The notes: a model not told the origin generated them from the letters alone. A DNA stretch of 64,000 nt from CAYRTD01 sp964528675 (GCA_964528675.1 CAZGTU010000014.1:1-64000), one strand, 5' to 3'; counted from the first letter of the stretch, positions 1 to 9,164 are shown. Program-made: numbers and translations.

Positions 1-97
1 AATACCCATGTCATTGCCAATTTCAGGGAATTGAGGTTGGTGCCAAAACCCTGATCGAGGGAACTAAGGAAGGAAAAGTTAACATTGGCTATCGCCC

Positions 98-234
98 GGG
101 ATCAGTTCGGCTAAATGATTTTGAAGGCCAAAATCATAGTCTCACTGAGATCCCTCGGCTATCTCCCGAAAGCTTTCGGGACGGGATCAGTTCGGCTAAA
201 TGATTTTGAAAAACCAAAATCATAGTCTCACTGA
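98..234. repeat. Duplicated intergenic repeat with internal hairpins
   Basis: A unit of about 51 bases occurs twice, at 98-148 and 183-234, nearly identical. Each copy contains the arms ATGATTTTG and CAAAATCAT separated by a few bases, so each can fold into a short hairpin. Between the copies lies the perfect 16-base palindrome CCCGAAAGCTTTCGGG (165-180). No convincing gene is visible in 1-253. The element lies just downstream of the minus-strand lipoprotein gene, so it could act as a terminator or be an interspersed palindromic repeat of the genome. Confidence 0.7.
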
Positions 235-253
235 CATTATGGACAGACACTCA

Positions 254-1219
254 TTAGTAGGTGTAAACAATACCATCTGTCAATTTAGCTAAGCCCTCAG
301 TTGTTCCTATCCAAACATCCCCGTTTTCATCCGGATATATTGAAATGACCGTATCTCCGGGCAATCCGTCATTTTTCGAAATAACTTTCCATGTGCTGCC
401 ATCAAAAAGATGCAGCCCGTTTTGTGTTCCGGCGTAGATCCCTTCACCTATATGTACGTCATAAACATGCAATTCTTCTAAATAATACGTAAAGCTGCCA
501 TTCATCACATGAGTTCCGTTTCTGTTTTTGGTCAGGCCCTGGGTGGAACCAAACCAGAGGTTACCTTCTTCGTCAATGAGGCTGCAAAAAACGGTGTCTG
601 TGGAGAGCTCACCATTAAAAGGAGGAATAAGATAAGAAGCTCCGCTGTTACCATCAACCTCTCCTGTATAATAATGATAAAGGTAATCGCCATAGGTGCC
701 AATATAATAGTCCGACTGATCAAATGCGAAAGATGAAGCATTTAATCCCCGTATCTCGGTGATGTCATCATCTGTCCACTCATCTCCATTGTAGTAACAA
801 ATACCTTTGGATGTTCCTGCCCATAACCTGTCATCGGGTGAAATTCCCAATGCCTGCACTCGATTGCTTTTTAAGCAGGTATTTGAATTATCAAATGTTG
901 TCGTTATGTTAATACTATGACCATCCCTGGTAATCCGGAGTAGCCCATCAACAGTAGCTAACCATAAGCTGCTGTTATATTGGGTAATATCCAGCACCTC
1001 TTTACCGGAGATCTCAGTCGAATAATCATACCATTCACCTGTCTGATGTTTATATAGTCCTGAGGATGCACCTACCCATATCGCCTGATCAGAACCCTGG
1101 TAAATCACATTTACATTTGTGCTTTCAAATGAGACATCTGAAGGCTTTTTTTCATTATTTTCCTTTTCACAACTGTAAATGCAGAAAAGTATCATGCAAC
1201 CCAAAAGCCATTTTTTCAT
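254..1219 (-). CDS. Lipoprotein with two-component-regulator-type beta-propeller repeats
   Basis: A 321-residue lipoprotein. The N-terminus (MKKWLLGCMILFCIYSC) is a signal peptide with Cys17 as the likely lipidation site. The rest is built from repeats such as IWVGASSGLYKH, LWAGTSKGICYYNGDEW, LWFGSTQGLTKNRNG and VWIGTTEGLAKLTDG, the pattern of the Reg_prop propeller blades found in the periplasmic sensor part of hybrid two-component systems (HTCS). Here there is no membrane helix, Y_Y_Y domain, kinase or DNA-binding domain, so it is a free-standing propeller. It is the last gene of a minus-strand series, 59 bases after a URO-D-fold gene. A role in binding glycan at the cell surface or in the periplasm is an inference. 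Confidence 0.8.
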   Translation of the reverse strand: MKKWLLGCMILFCIYSCEKENNEKKPSDVSFESTNVNVIYQGSDQAIWVGASSGLYKHQTGEWYDYSTEISGKEVLDITQYNSSLWLATVDGLLRITRDGHSINITTTFDNSNTCLKSNRVQALGISPDDRLWAGTSKGICYYNGDEWTDDDITEIRGLNASSFAFDQSDYYIGTYGDYLYHYYTGEVDGNSGASYLIPPFNGELSTDTVFCSLIDEEGNLWFGSTQGLTKNRNGTHVMNGSFTYYLEELHVYDVHIGEGIYAGTQNGLHLFDGSTWKVISKNDGLPGDTVISIYPDENGDVWIGTTEGLAKLTDGIVYTY

Positions 1220-1278
1220 AATTTATAAGCTATTTAATTTTGTAGGATGTTTTTTTTGTTTTGAAATCAACTTTGTTA

Positions 1279-2517
1279 TCAATCCCCAAATTCCCTGACC
1301 GCTTCAAACATTGCCACCACGTTTTCCGGCGGCACATCGGGAAGTATATTATGAACTGTATTAAAAACAAAGCCACCTCCCGGCATAAATATATCCAGCC
1401 TTCTTTTTACCTGATCCTTTACTTTCTCCGGTGATAAATTATTCAGCACATGTCTGGTATCAATTCCTCCTCCCCAGAAGGTTATATCCCGGCCGAATTC
1501 TTTCTTAAGCTTTGCCGGATCCATATCCGCTGAGTTTGTCTGAACAGGATTGATTATATCATAGCCTGCTTCAATAAGGTCGGGCAAGAGTTTGTAAATG
1601 GATCCACAAGAATGAAGGAAGGTATGCATGTTACTATTTGATTTAACAAAATCACACAGTTGTTTATGTCTGGGTTTAAATAAGGAGCGATAAATTCCAG
1701 GGTCCATAAATGGACCATTATCCATTCCGAGATCATCACCAAATCTTATAATGTCAACTACATCACCAACAGCTTTACATATTTTTTCAAGGCTGTTAAG
1801 ATGTTGTTCCAGCAAGGCATTCAGAAGCTTTTCAACGGCCTCCGGATCCAGGTAAATATCCATAAGGAAATTATCCATGCGGCGCAGGAAAGTTCCCCAC
1901 TCGAATAAATTGCAACCGGCTACTATCATCAACGCTTTGTCCGAAGATTCCCTCATGGCAATACATTTATTCCTGAGTTGGTCCCAGAAATCCTCTTCCT
2001 CTGCATGGTCCCACGGACTATGGGCAAAAGATTGCCACAACACTTTTTCCATGGCTTCCGGTAATTTCCTGTAGTCATCAGGATAGCCGTCCAGGTAAGG
2101 AAAGATTATCTGGTCGAAGAAGGTCGCCCCGACAGGTTTCTTCGCAAGGGGGATTCCTTTTGCGTAAGCAGTGAGAGAACCATCCGGGTTTTTTTCAGGC
2201 CGGAACCAATTTGGATAGTAGGCAGAACTGCCGTCGGAAAGTGATATTGGATACCAGTCACTATCTTTATCGTTAAAACTTCTTCCGATATCCATTACAT
2301 CAATTTTGAACCGGTCGAGAATTATATCCTCCGTTTGAGCCAATTCCTGAACTACATCGTAAATGCGTGTCCTGCTGTTTTCTATGTTAAGATGCCTTGT
2401 CAGATTGTTATAGGCAATGGCCGATATCCCAGAGCTGGGTGTTGATCCCAGATCAATAGGCACCTTTTTGGTTTCAGTATGATTTATTGCCGATAATATG
2501 GTCTCTCGGGATGTCAT
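1279..2517 (-). CDS. URO-D/MtaA-fold methyltransferase-like protein 1
   Basis: A 412-residue cytoplasmic protein of the uroporphyrinogen decarboxylase superfamily, in the branch of cobamide-dependent methyltransferases (MtaA, MtbA, CmuA) rather than heme-making HemE. The H-x-C-G motif (His302, Cys304) that supplies two zinc ligands in MtaA-type enzymes is present, followed by the conserved block DIINPVQ and the glycine-rich strand FWGGGID. Near the C-terminus, where MtaA has a third cysteine ligand, this protein has His389 in NTVHN. The substrate is unknown. It sits in series with a close relative, a DUF362 protein and a sugar porter. The MtaA-like zinc site and the sugar-gene setting suggest methyl transfer linked to methylated sugars, which is inference. 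Confidence 0.85.
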   Translation of the reverse strand: MTSRETILSAINHTETKKVPIDLGSTPSSGISAIAYNNLTRHLNIENSRTRIYDVVQELAQTEDIILDRFKIDVMDIGRSFNDKDSDWYPISLSDGSSAYYPNWFRPEKNPDGSLTAYAKGIPLAKKPVGATFFDQIIFPYLDGYPDDYRKLPEAMEKVLWQSFAHSPWDHAEEEDFWDQLRNKCIAMRESSDKALMIVAGCNLFEWGTFLRRMDNFLMDIYLDPEAVEKLLNALLEQHLNSLEKICKAVGDVVDIIRFGDDLGMDNGPFMDPGIYRSLFKPRHKQLCDFVKSNSNMHTFLHSCGSIYKLLPDLIEAGYDIINPVQTNSADMDPAKLKKEFGRDITFWGGGIDTRHVLNNLSPEKVKDQVKRRLDIFMPGGGFVFNTVHNILPDVPPENVVAMFEAVREFGD

Positions 2518-2641
2518 TTTTTATAGCTTTTGGATATATCCATATCTGGTTGAAGATTAAAGTTCTTTTCCATCGTCAATAAAACTCCCCCAAAAAAAAC
2601 TTATAGTTGCCCTTGTTTGAAAAAGAAAATCCTGTAATTCT

Positions 2642-3901
2642 TTAAGAATTTATTTCCTTTAATGTTTCGATCATGGTCACAACATTTTCAACAGGTACAT
2701 TGGCCTGAATATTATGCACAGTGTTAAACACAAAACCTCCGTCTTTGCCAAAAATTTCACAATGACGTAAGACTTCTTCCCTGACTTGTAGCGGTGTTCC
2801 AAATGGAAGAGTTTGCTGAGTATCAATACCCCCACCCCAGAATGTAAGTTTTTGGCCGTATTTCTTTTTGAGATGTACCGGATCCATCCCCTTGGCATTC
2901 ACCTGAACAGGGTTTATTATGTCGAATCCGGCATCAATAAACCGGTTCATAAATCCTTCCACTGCACCACATGAATGTTTAAAGGTTTTCCAGGCAGTAT
3001 GCTCATGTATCCAGTCGTTAATTCTTTGGTAATAAGGCAGCCATAAATCATCAAATTGCTCCGGTGAACAAAAAGTCGAATCCTGGGTACCAAAATCAGT
3101 ACCGCAAATAAAAACTACATCAATATTATTTCCTATGCCTTTATAAATCAGCTCCATATTTTTTACTGCAATTTCACTTTGCCTGTCAAAAACTTCCCGG
3201 AGATAATCAGGACGAACAATGGTACTCATATACCATTCTGCTACACTTCTTATTCCTTTTGGATTTTTAAGTTGCATTCCCGGAACAAATGCAATATCTC
3301 CCAATGCTGTTCCCCCAAGAGCTGCAATTACACCTTTGCCCGATGACCTGGCTTTCTTTGTTTCTGTTTTTAAGTAGGAAACATCTGAATCCGAAACTAT
3401 TGTAAATTCTTCCAGGTTATCAGAAGGATCCAGTTCTTCTTCTACAATGGCTTGCTGGCGCTCAATTGCATCAAAAAAGTATCCGGTTTTAGGCATGACG
3501 GCAGAAGGATTTGATTTATCATCACCATCAGGATATGAATACAGATTTCCATTTTCATTAACCGAAGTGTTAAATTTTTCCGGTACCAGTAATTCCTGTC
3601 CCCAAAAGGCTTTGAATGATTTTAAGGGTGGCTGATTAGAATAACCTAACATGTTATTCTTTCCCCAGACACCAACCACATCAGTCCCGATAAGGTCTAT
3701 TAAGTCATCTTCAACCAATCCCAGCATTTGATAGGGTTCAATAACTCTTACCGGCCTGTTTTCAAGTCCATAATACTTCCGCAGGCCTTCAATTATTTTA
3801 ACATGTATACCGGTAGTTCCAGAGGAACCCAAATCAACAGCGACGCCACCTGGGTCCTTGTGCACTAATGTTTTACGCAATTTTTCCTGAGGACTTTTCA
3901 T
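2642..3901 (-). CDS. URO-D/MtaA-fold methyltransferase-like protein 2
   Basis: A 419-residue paralogue of the neighbouring URO-D-fold protein, 124 bases upstream of it. His309 and Cys311 form the H-S-C-G zinc motif, the blocks DIINPVQVNAKGMDP and FWGGGIDTQQ are shared, and the C-terminal NTVHN places His396 where MtaA has a cysteine. The ATG start at 3901 gives a sensible N-terminus without a signal peptide, so the protein is cytoplasmic. It may work with or on a different substrate from its twin, or both may be subunits of one enzyme. No corrinoid-binding protein (D-x-H-x-x-G motif) is encoded nearby, so the methyl carrier, if there is one, must come from elsewhere. Confidence 0.85.
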   Translation of the reverse strand: MKSPQEKLRKTLVHKDPGGVAVDLGSSGTTGIHVKIIEGLRKYYGLENRPVRVIEPYQMLGLVEDDLIDLIGTDVVGVWGKNNMLGYSNQPPLKSFKAFWGQELLVPEKFNTSVNENGNLYSYPDGDDKSNPSAVMPKTGYFFDAIERQQAIVEEELDPSDNLEEFTIVSDSDVSYLKTETKKARSSGKGVIAALGGTALGDIAFVPGMQLKNPKGIRSVAEWYMSTIVRPDYLREVFDRQSEIAVKNMELIYKGIGNNIDVVFICGTDFGTQDSTFCSPEQFDDLWLPYYQRINDWIHEHTAWKTFKHSCGAVEGFMNRFIDAGFDIINPVQVNAKGMDPVHLKKKYGQKLTFWGGGIDTQQTLPFGTPLQVREEVLRHCEIFGKDGGFVFNTVHNIQANVPVENVVTMIETLKEINS

Positions 3902-4058
3902 TAAAAAATTATGTTTTTGATTTAATATATTCCAAAATTGTACTGCTTTGAAAATACAGTTATCATTGATAAAATAAACAACTTATTTGCATCTTTTTCT
4001 CAACTGTAAATATTATGCACTTCAAAGGCTTTTTTCATAGAAGAAAAACGGATAATCG

Positions 4059-6053
4059 CTATTTGCCGATAATTCTTATTTTACCTGATGCATAAGCTGA
4101 ATTATTTACTTTACCAACTTGAACACGGTATATATAAAAACCTTCGGGCAAATTATAGTTTGAAACATTATACGTCTTTTCAAAATGTCCGGTAGCATAG
4201 TATCCATTTTCCATCACAGCCACTTTCTGACCACTTAAATTAAAAAGGCTGATATTAATTTCCGCGGGTTGTTCCAGTTTAAACAGTATTCTCATCCAGT
4301 CTGATGCCGGGTTTGGATATACCTTTAGGCTGATTTCTTCCTTTAATTGATCTGCCAGGGTTGTTGCTGAAGTTGTATCTTTTTCAAATTCATTGTCACT
4401 GCCGGCTACCAATGAAGCCGGAACAGCGACCAAATGAATACCCCCGGAGTTACCCAGGTTGCCGGTATACTGTTTTTCTGAAAGCCCGTTCCAGTGCTCG
4501 TGTACGCCCAGACTTTGAATGGCAGTTCCATCATTTTCCGGATCATAAACGATTCCGGCGGGCCAGTTTTCCGGGCTGGCCGCCTGATGGATATAATCCT
4601 GCGTGGCTTCATAGAGTGGGAAATCACCTCCCCGCAGTTCCCCGTAGTTAAGATATTCCTCAAACAAAAAATCATATCCTACCGATTCTGTTGCCACTGG
4701 GTCTTGTGACAAAAATAGCGACGACATCCAGTCATCGTTAAAGGGCTCTATTTGCCAGGGATAGACAACCCCGTTCCAGTTATGCCCTGACCATATAGCG
4801 TCAACAATATACAGAACCGTATTACCACCCATGTATTGATTTCCCATGTAATCAACCAGATGACGGTAATTTCCCATTTCATAATGTCCGGTATTTGCGG
4901 GAAAGCAATAATGTAAATCTTTTCCCATCTGCTGGTTTTTCGCTGTCTGACCAGTTCCCAACACCGATCCCTGGTGGTTTTTAGCGCCAATGGTAATTCC
5001 TGCTGCATCATGTGATTTCAGACAGGGCATATTGATAAAATATGCCGCATCTTTATAATCCTGGGGTATGGGAGAAGAAAATTCCCCATCACTGGTAAAA
5101 AATTCATCGGTGGTAGTTACTTCGGTCAGGATGCGACCTTCTTCACCTCTGTTGTCGATATATTTTACATTGGGAAAAACAGACTGGCACTTATCCCAAT
5201 ACATATCCCGGAATGTGCGGAACGGATCTCCCAGGCTAATATCTTCCTGAGCAATTCCTGCCTCATTAATCAGTTGTTTTAATAAGGCAAGGGCCAATTG
5301 CGGAGTGGCGTCCATTTTGTCGTTACTATTGTATCCAAGATATGAAGAATTGGTCATGTTGAGCTTAATGCAGACTTTCTCACCTTCCAGATAACCATGA
5401 CTTCCCCTCCCTTTCTTTTTATTATGATAGGTAAACAATGCATTCCATGCATCCTGAACTGTACTTTCACCTGTGATTTTCATAACTCCGTCAGCCAGCA
5501 TATTTTCCACCACTTGCTGATCGGTGTTCTTATCTTCAAACCAATAATCATCTACGGTATTGGTACAGTTTTCATTGGTGGCATTGGGGTCATGTACCCA
5601 TACTACACGCCCATTATAAATGCCATAACCATCACCAACCGGGGCATTTCTTTCATCGACCAGTTCAGTTACCCTGGGCACGTCGTTGAGTGGATCTGCC
5701 AGACTGTCTAAAACATTAGCTGTCAACAAAACAAGTGCACCGGTAATTCCGAGTAAAAACAAGGAAAACGAAAGTGAATACTTCGATTTTGCCAATGCGC
5801 GCCTGGCTTTTTTGAATGAAAAAAACGTTAGGACAAAACCAGACATCCATAACAGGAATGCCGTCATAATGGGGGCAGTTGCCTGCATGCAAGGATAATT
5901 GATGCGGCTGGGCTTTTGAATCACCCTCCATAAAAACCAGCAGGTTGAAATTATACCGGTAAGAATAAAAGTTATTTTAAACCACTGCTTTTTTGTTTTT
6001 TGAGAGCAAACATCATTTTTCCACCTAGCAAAAGTCTGGTTTTTATTTATCAT
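4059..6053 (-). CDS. DUF362 protein with N-terminal membrane helices and C-terminal T9SS sorting domain
   Basis: A 664-residue protein in three parts. Three hydrophobic segments lie near residues 25-45, 58-80 and 91-113. A central DUF362-type region follows, including the stretch MPCLKSHDAAGITIGAKNH and several scattered cysteines. The last ~80 residues are a type A T9SS C-terminal domain (VYPNPASDWMRI, LFNLSGQKVAV, LPEGFYIYRV). DUF362 proteins have no settled function. T9SS cargo normally starts with one cleavable Sec signal, so three membrane helices plus a sorting tail is odd: the tail may be vestigial, or the first helices may be processed. It ends 12 bases downstream of a sugar porter in the same orientation, so the two are very likely co-transcribed, with two URO-D-fold genes following. 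Confidence 0.8.
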   Translation of the reverse strand: MINKNQTFARWKNDVCSQKTKKQWFKITFILTGIISTCWFLWRVIQKPSRINYPCMQATAPIMTAFLLWMSGFVLTFFSFKKARRALAKSKYSLSFSLFLLGITGALVLLTANVLDSLADPLNDVPRVTELVDERNAPVGDGYGIYNGRVVWVHDPNATNENCTNTVDDYWFEDKNTDQQVVENMLADGVMKITGESTVQDAWNALFTYHNKKKGRGSHGYLEGEKVCIKLNMTNSSYLGYNSNDKMDATPQLALALLKQLINEAGIAQEDISLGDPFRTFRDMYWDKCQSVFPNVKYIDNRGEEGRILTEVTTTDEFFTSDGEFSSPIPQDYKDAAYFINMPCLKSHDAAGITIGAKNHQGSVLGTGQTAKNQQMGKDLHYCFPANTGHYEMGNYRHLVDYMGNQYMGGNTVLYIVDAIWSGHNWNGVVYPWQIEPFNDDWMSSLFLSQDPVATESVGYDFLFEEYLNYGELRGGDFPLYEATQDYIHQAASPENWPAGIVYDPENDGTAIQSLGVHEHWNGLSEKQYTGNLGNSGGIHLVAVPASLVAGSDNEFEKDTTSATTLADQLKEEISLKVYPNPASDWMRILFKLEQPAEINISLFNLSGQKVAVMENGYYATGHFEKTYNVSNYNLPEGFYIYRVQVGKVNNSAYASGKIRIIGK

Positions 6054-6065
6054 GATTTTTTGAGT

Positions 6066-7439
6066 TTATACAACAGATTTTCCGTTATTTTGCTTATTTG
6101 TAAAGGTATCCCACATCATTTCGATTTCTTCAAGTGTTTTACCCTTTGTTTCAGGAACATATAATTTTGTCAGGATGAACTGAATCAACCCCATAAGTGC
6201 CAGAAAACCATAAACGATTGTGCCACCCAGGTTGGTAAGCATCCAGGGAAATAAAAATACAACCAACCAGTTAAATATCCAATTGGTGAGTACGGTAACC
6301 GACATGCCTACGCCCCGAGCCCTGTTTGGAAACATTTCCGATATGAGGGTCCAGAAAACAGGTCCGATGCATGCGGTGAAAAAACTCAGGAAAAGAAACA
6401 TCAGGATCAAAACAAGGATGCCGTTTATGTCCGGATTTGAAAAAGCCATGGATAACAGTGCCATGGAAACTGCCATACCTGCCGATCCGATGAGATATAA
6501 TTTTTTGCGACCAATGCGGTCAATGAAAATTATTGCTACCCAGGTAAAGATGAAGTTCACAATACCAATACCAATTGTGTAAAATAAGGCATCACCAACC
6601 TCCAGGCCAACTTTTTCCAAAATAGCTGGAGCATAGTCAATAACGGTATTAATACCCGTCATTTGAACAAATACAGCCAGGAAAATTCCAATAAGTAAGA
6701 CCCGTCGAAGGCCAGGTTCAAATAATTTTTTGAATCCAATGGTTTTCTGTTTCAAACTTTCTTTAATCTCAGCTATTTCATAGTTTGCATTCGCTTCACC
6801 TCCTACATTTACAAGAATTGCATATGACTCTTCATGAAATCCTTTGCTGTATAACCATCGTGGACTTTTTGGAACAAAAAAGAGCAATACAAAAAACAGA
6901 ACCGAAGGAACTGTTCCACTGGCAAACATCCATCGCCAGTTGTTTGGGCCAATATCGTGTAACAGGTAATTAATGATGTAAGACACAAGTATTCCGGTTA
7001 CAATGGCAAGCTGATAAAGTACCACCATGCGGCCGCGATATTTTGAAGGAGATATCTCAGAAATGTACATGGGTGAAAGGATGGAAGCCGATCCAACAGC
7101 AAGCCCCCCCACCATTCGGACCAGGAAGAAATATACGAAGTTATGTGCGAGTCCGGTGGCCAGACATGAAACTGCAAAAAACAAGGAGGTGACAATAAGC
7201 ATTTTTCGCCTTCCATACCTGTCTGCCAGTTTACCGGCAAATGCTGCACCAATAACACAACCAATAAGGAGGGAACTAACTCCCCATCCCAGCATAAGGT
7301 CATTCAAACTGAAATAATCTTTTATAAATGGAACTGTACCTGAAATTATGGCGATGTCAAATCCGAATAATAAGCCACCCAGAGAAGCCACCAGGCTTAT
7401 CATTAATAAAAGAGAAATATTGGTTTTATTTTTATCCAT
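6066..7439 (-). CDS. MFS sugar porter (sugar:proton symporter family)
   Basis: A 457-residue inner-membrane transporter of the major facilitator superfamily, sugar porter branch (XylE/AraE/GLUT type). Signatures seen are GGLLFGFDIAIISG in helix 1, the loop 2-3 motif GKLADRYGRRKM, IDRIGRKKLYLIG after helix 8 and the C-terminal PETKGKTLEEIE. Twelve helices are expected from the hydrophobic pattern. It would import a monosaccharide released outside or in the periplasm. The position ahead of DUF362 and URO-D-fold genes suggests the sugar is processed by them. The exact substrate cannot be read from sequence. A paralogue lies at 39,606-41,015. Confidence 0.92.
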   Translation of the reverse strand: MDKNKTNISLLLMISLVASLGGLLFGFDIAIISGTVPFIKDYFSLNDLMLGWGVSSLLIGCVIGAAFAGKLADRYGRRKMLIVTSLFFAVSCLATGLAHNFVYFFLVRMVGGLAVGSASILSPMYISEISPSKYRGRMVVLYQLAIVTGILVSYIINYLLHDIGPNNWRWMFASGTVPSVLFFVLLFFVPKSPRWLYSKGFHEESYAILVNVGGEANANYEIAEIKESLKQKTIGFKKLFEPGLRRVLLIGIFLAVFVQMTGINTVIDYAPAILEKVGLEVGDALFYTIGIGIVNFIFTWVAIIFIDRIGRKKLYLIGSAGMAVSMALLSMAFSNPDINGILVLILMFLFLSFFTACIGPVFWTLISEMFPNRARGVGMSVTVLTNWIFNWLVVFLFPWMLTNLGGTIVYGFLALMGLIQFILTKLYVPETKGKTLEEIEMMWDTFTNKQNNGKSVV

Positions 7440-7800
7440 TATATTACGTTATTTAATTTTACTTTTTCTTATTACGAGGATTTTAATATGCCCGGATCAC
7501 TAGTGTCGAGTTAACTAAAAATTGTCAATTTCCTTCGCTTGTCTCTCTTGCTCCCCCGGAGTGGCTCAGCCCGCACAGGTAAAATATATGACCTTTTATA
7601 TATGAAATAACACCGGGGATAATTTTCGTTTCCAGTGTATGTATTTTAGTATTTCAAGGTATGAAGCAAAGCGTTTACAGTTGGCATAAAAATACATGGC
7701 ACAATGGAAAAAATATATCATTTATAGGTCATCCAATAGGACTATTGTTTCAAAAGAGGCTGTCTAAAAAGTAATAATCATTTTAAAAAATCCAGGTCTG

Positions 7801-7890
7801 TAACCTCCATGGTTCCATATTTTTTGCAAGGTTCTGGATGGGATGAATGACATCGGACCCGGTTTTCATGATTGCGGCGATTAAGTAATA
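7801..7890 (-). pseudogene. Fragment of a URO-D/MtaA-fold gene
   Basis: About 86 bases closely match bases 8,347-8,432 inside the adjacent intact URO-D-fold gene. Read on the minus strand, the fragment encodes AAIMKTGSDVIHPIQ followed by NLAKNMEPWRL, against AIIKTGADVIHPIQ and ALAKNMEPWRL in the intact gene. Nothing upstream or downstream of the match continues the family, so this is a leftover of a deleted paralogue or of a partial duplication. Most of the mismatches leave the protein unchanged or conservative, which suggests a formerly functional separate copy rather than a very recent copy of its neighbour. Confidence 0.8.
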
Positions 7891-7915
7891 GTATTGATAC
7901 TAAAAAAAATCAGTA

Positions 7916-8140
7916 TTAATAAAAGATCTTTGTGACCTTTGAATTTCCTGATGTAACATTCAACAGAAATATCCCATTTTTTTCTGGTAAAGGAATAGTT
8001 GTAATGAAATTTTGGCTTTCTGATCTAAATTTGCTGGAATGCATAAGCTTTCCTTCGATACAGTAAATCTGTAATTCGTACACCTGTGGATACAAAAAAT
8101 GATAAGCAGTGTATTTATTTCCAGTGAATCGTTCCTCTAA
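7916..8140 (-). pseudogene. Orphan T9SS C-terminal sorting-domain remnant
   Basis: On the minus strand a stop-free stretch of about 74 codons, without its own start, ends at a TAA at 7,916-7,918. It encodes VYELQIYCIEGKLMHSS, then PLPEKNGIFLLNVTSG and KVTKIFY, which follows the strand pattern of a type A T9SS C-terminal domain. The catalytic or cargo part that should precede it is missing: upstream in this frame a stop appears inside the end of the neighbouring URO-D-fold gene. It is best explained as the tail of a deleted secreted protein. Confidence 0.65.
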
Positions 8141-8145
8141 AAAAA

Positions 8146-9162
8146 CTAAGCAAATATTGCCTCAATATTTGCGGGGTTGATGTCGGGAAGTATTGCCTCG
8201 TGACTGGGAGAGATAATTAGACCAGTTGGAAAAACAGCTTTCAGTTCTTCAACTTTTTTCCTGATCATTTCAGGAGTTCCGTTAATGAGTAACTCCTGGG
8301 CATCCACGCCCCCGCAAAATGATACCTGATCGCCAAAATTCTCTTTTAACCTCCATGGCTCCATGTTTTTTGCAAGCGCCTGGATGGGATGAATGACATC
8401 GGCCCCGGTTTTTATGATCGCGGGAAGCAAGTCAAATACAGAACCGCATGAATGATGAATTACGGTTAATCCAAAAGCATGAGCCTGCTCCACCAGAAGG
8501 GCTGTGCCGGGAAGAACATATTGTTCAATTAGTACAGGATCAACAAGCGAACCTGTCTGCGTACCAAAATCATTTCCGATCAGGACCGCATCCAGTTCAC
8601 CTTTGGTGGCTTCATAGAAAACCGCGTTCGCCTCAAGATAAAATTTTGTTATCCTGTCCATTACCGCCATGAACATTTCCGGTTCAGTGTACATTTTTAT
8701 CAATGCCGTTTCCATCCCGAAAGCGGAACAAGCATCCTGAAAATGAGCCGACCACATCATCCCCATGGCAATTTTATCATTTGGGATTGCATTTACCCGC
8801 CGACGGCTCTCTTCTTTATCAATATATTTTACTGGATCCGGCCATTCGAACATTTCCACTTCTGCCGGATCTGAAACAAGTTCAAAATGCCCCGGATCGG
8901 TTAATGTCTGGTGTTTATCAATGGATTTATCCTGCCGGAAATCAAAGGCGCCCGCGATATGGTTGCCATAAGGTGATGAATAGGGCACATCCACGGGCCA
9001 GATATCATCGTCAATTTTAACTTTAAGCTCTTCAATTGAACTGGCTTCAAAATAAGAAAAAAGATCGGGTAGGGCAGCCTCATCGGGATAGCCCAACCAG
9101 CTTGCATTTCTATCAACAGCTTTTCTTTCAATTGTGAGATGAAATCTTTCCTTGCTATTCAT
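8146..9162 (-). CDS. URO-D/MtaA-fold methyltransferase-like protein 3
   Basis: A 338-residue URO-D-superfamily protein. The ATG at 9,162 is preferred over an in-frame TTG six bases upstream. The zinc motif H-S-C-G is at His237/Cys239, followed by DVIHPIQALAKNMEP and SFCGGVDAQE. His321 (SPSHEA) sits where MtaA has its third metal-binding cysteine. It lies directly downstream of the sulfatase, with the ATG only two bases after the sulfatase stop, so the two are translated together. That link ties this family to turnover of a sulfated sugar chain. The substrate is unknown; transfer of a methyl group from a methylated sugar through a corrinoid is one possibility. Confidence 0.85.
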   Translation of the reverse strand: MNSKERFHLTIERKAVDRNASWLGYPDEAALPDLFSYFEASSIEELKVKIDDDIWPVDVPYSSPYGNHIAGAFDFRQDKSIDKHQTLTDPGHFELVSDPAEVEMFEWPDPVKYIDKEESRRRVNAIPNDKIAMGMMWSAHFQDACSAFGMETALIKMYTEPEMFMAVMDRITKFYLEANAVFYEATKGELDAVLIGNDFGTQTGSLVDPVLIEQYVLPGTALLVEQAHAFGLTVIHHSCGSVFDLLPAIIKTGADVIHPIQALAKNMEPWRLKENFGDQVSFCGGVDAQELLINGTPEMIRKKVEELKAVFPTGLIISPSHEAILPDINPANIEAIFA

Positions 9163-9164
9163 GA

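Larger units (their letters stand above)
7440..8145. other. Intergenic region with gene debris
   Basis: A 706-base gap between the sugar porter start and the end of the next URO-D-fold gene. It holds two recognisable remnants listed separately (7,801-7,890 and 7,916-8,140). The string AGAGGCTGTCTAAAAAGT around 7,756-7,773 resembles the terminal repeats of some Bacteroidota insertion sequences; that is a resemblance only. The part from 7,440 to about 7,750 must hold the promoter of the sugar porter, but I see no clear box. GATGACCTATAAAT occurs on the minus strand at 7,720-7,733. Confidence 0.55.

Noticed and set aside
1..230. Open frame on the plus strand from the left edge into the repeat (ending ...DGISSAK)
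   Set aside because: It reads through the repeat units, has no start in the window and no recognisable family; it looks like chance openness.
98..234. CRISPR-like array
   Set aside because: Only two copies, each with internal symmetry, no uniform spacers and no cas genes.
7756..7773. Possible insertion sequence end (AGAGGCTGTCTAAAAAGT), with a similar string at 50,161
   Set aside because: No transposase, matching second end or target duplication is visible, so resemblance alone is not enough for a mobile-element call.
8141..8148. Read-through fusion of the URO-D-fold gene at 8,146 with the T9SS-tail remnant
   Set aside because: The two are in different reading frames, so read-through of the stop would not join them.
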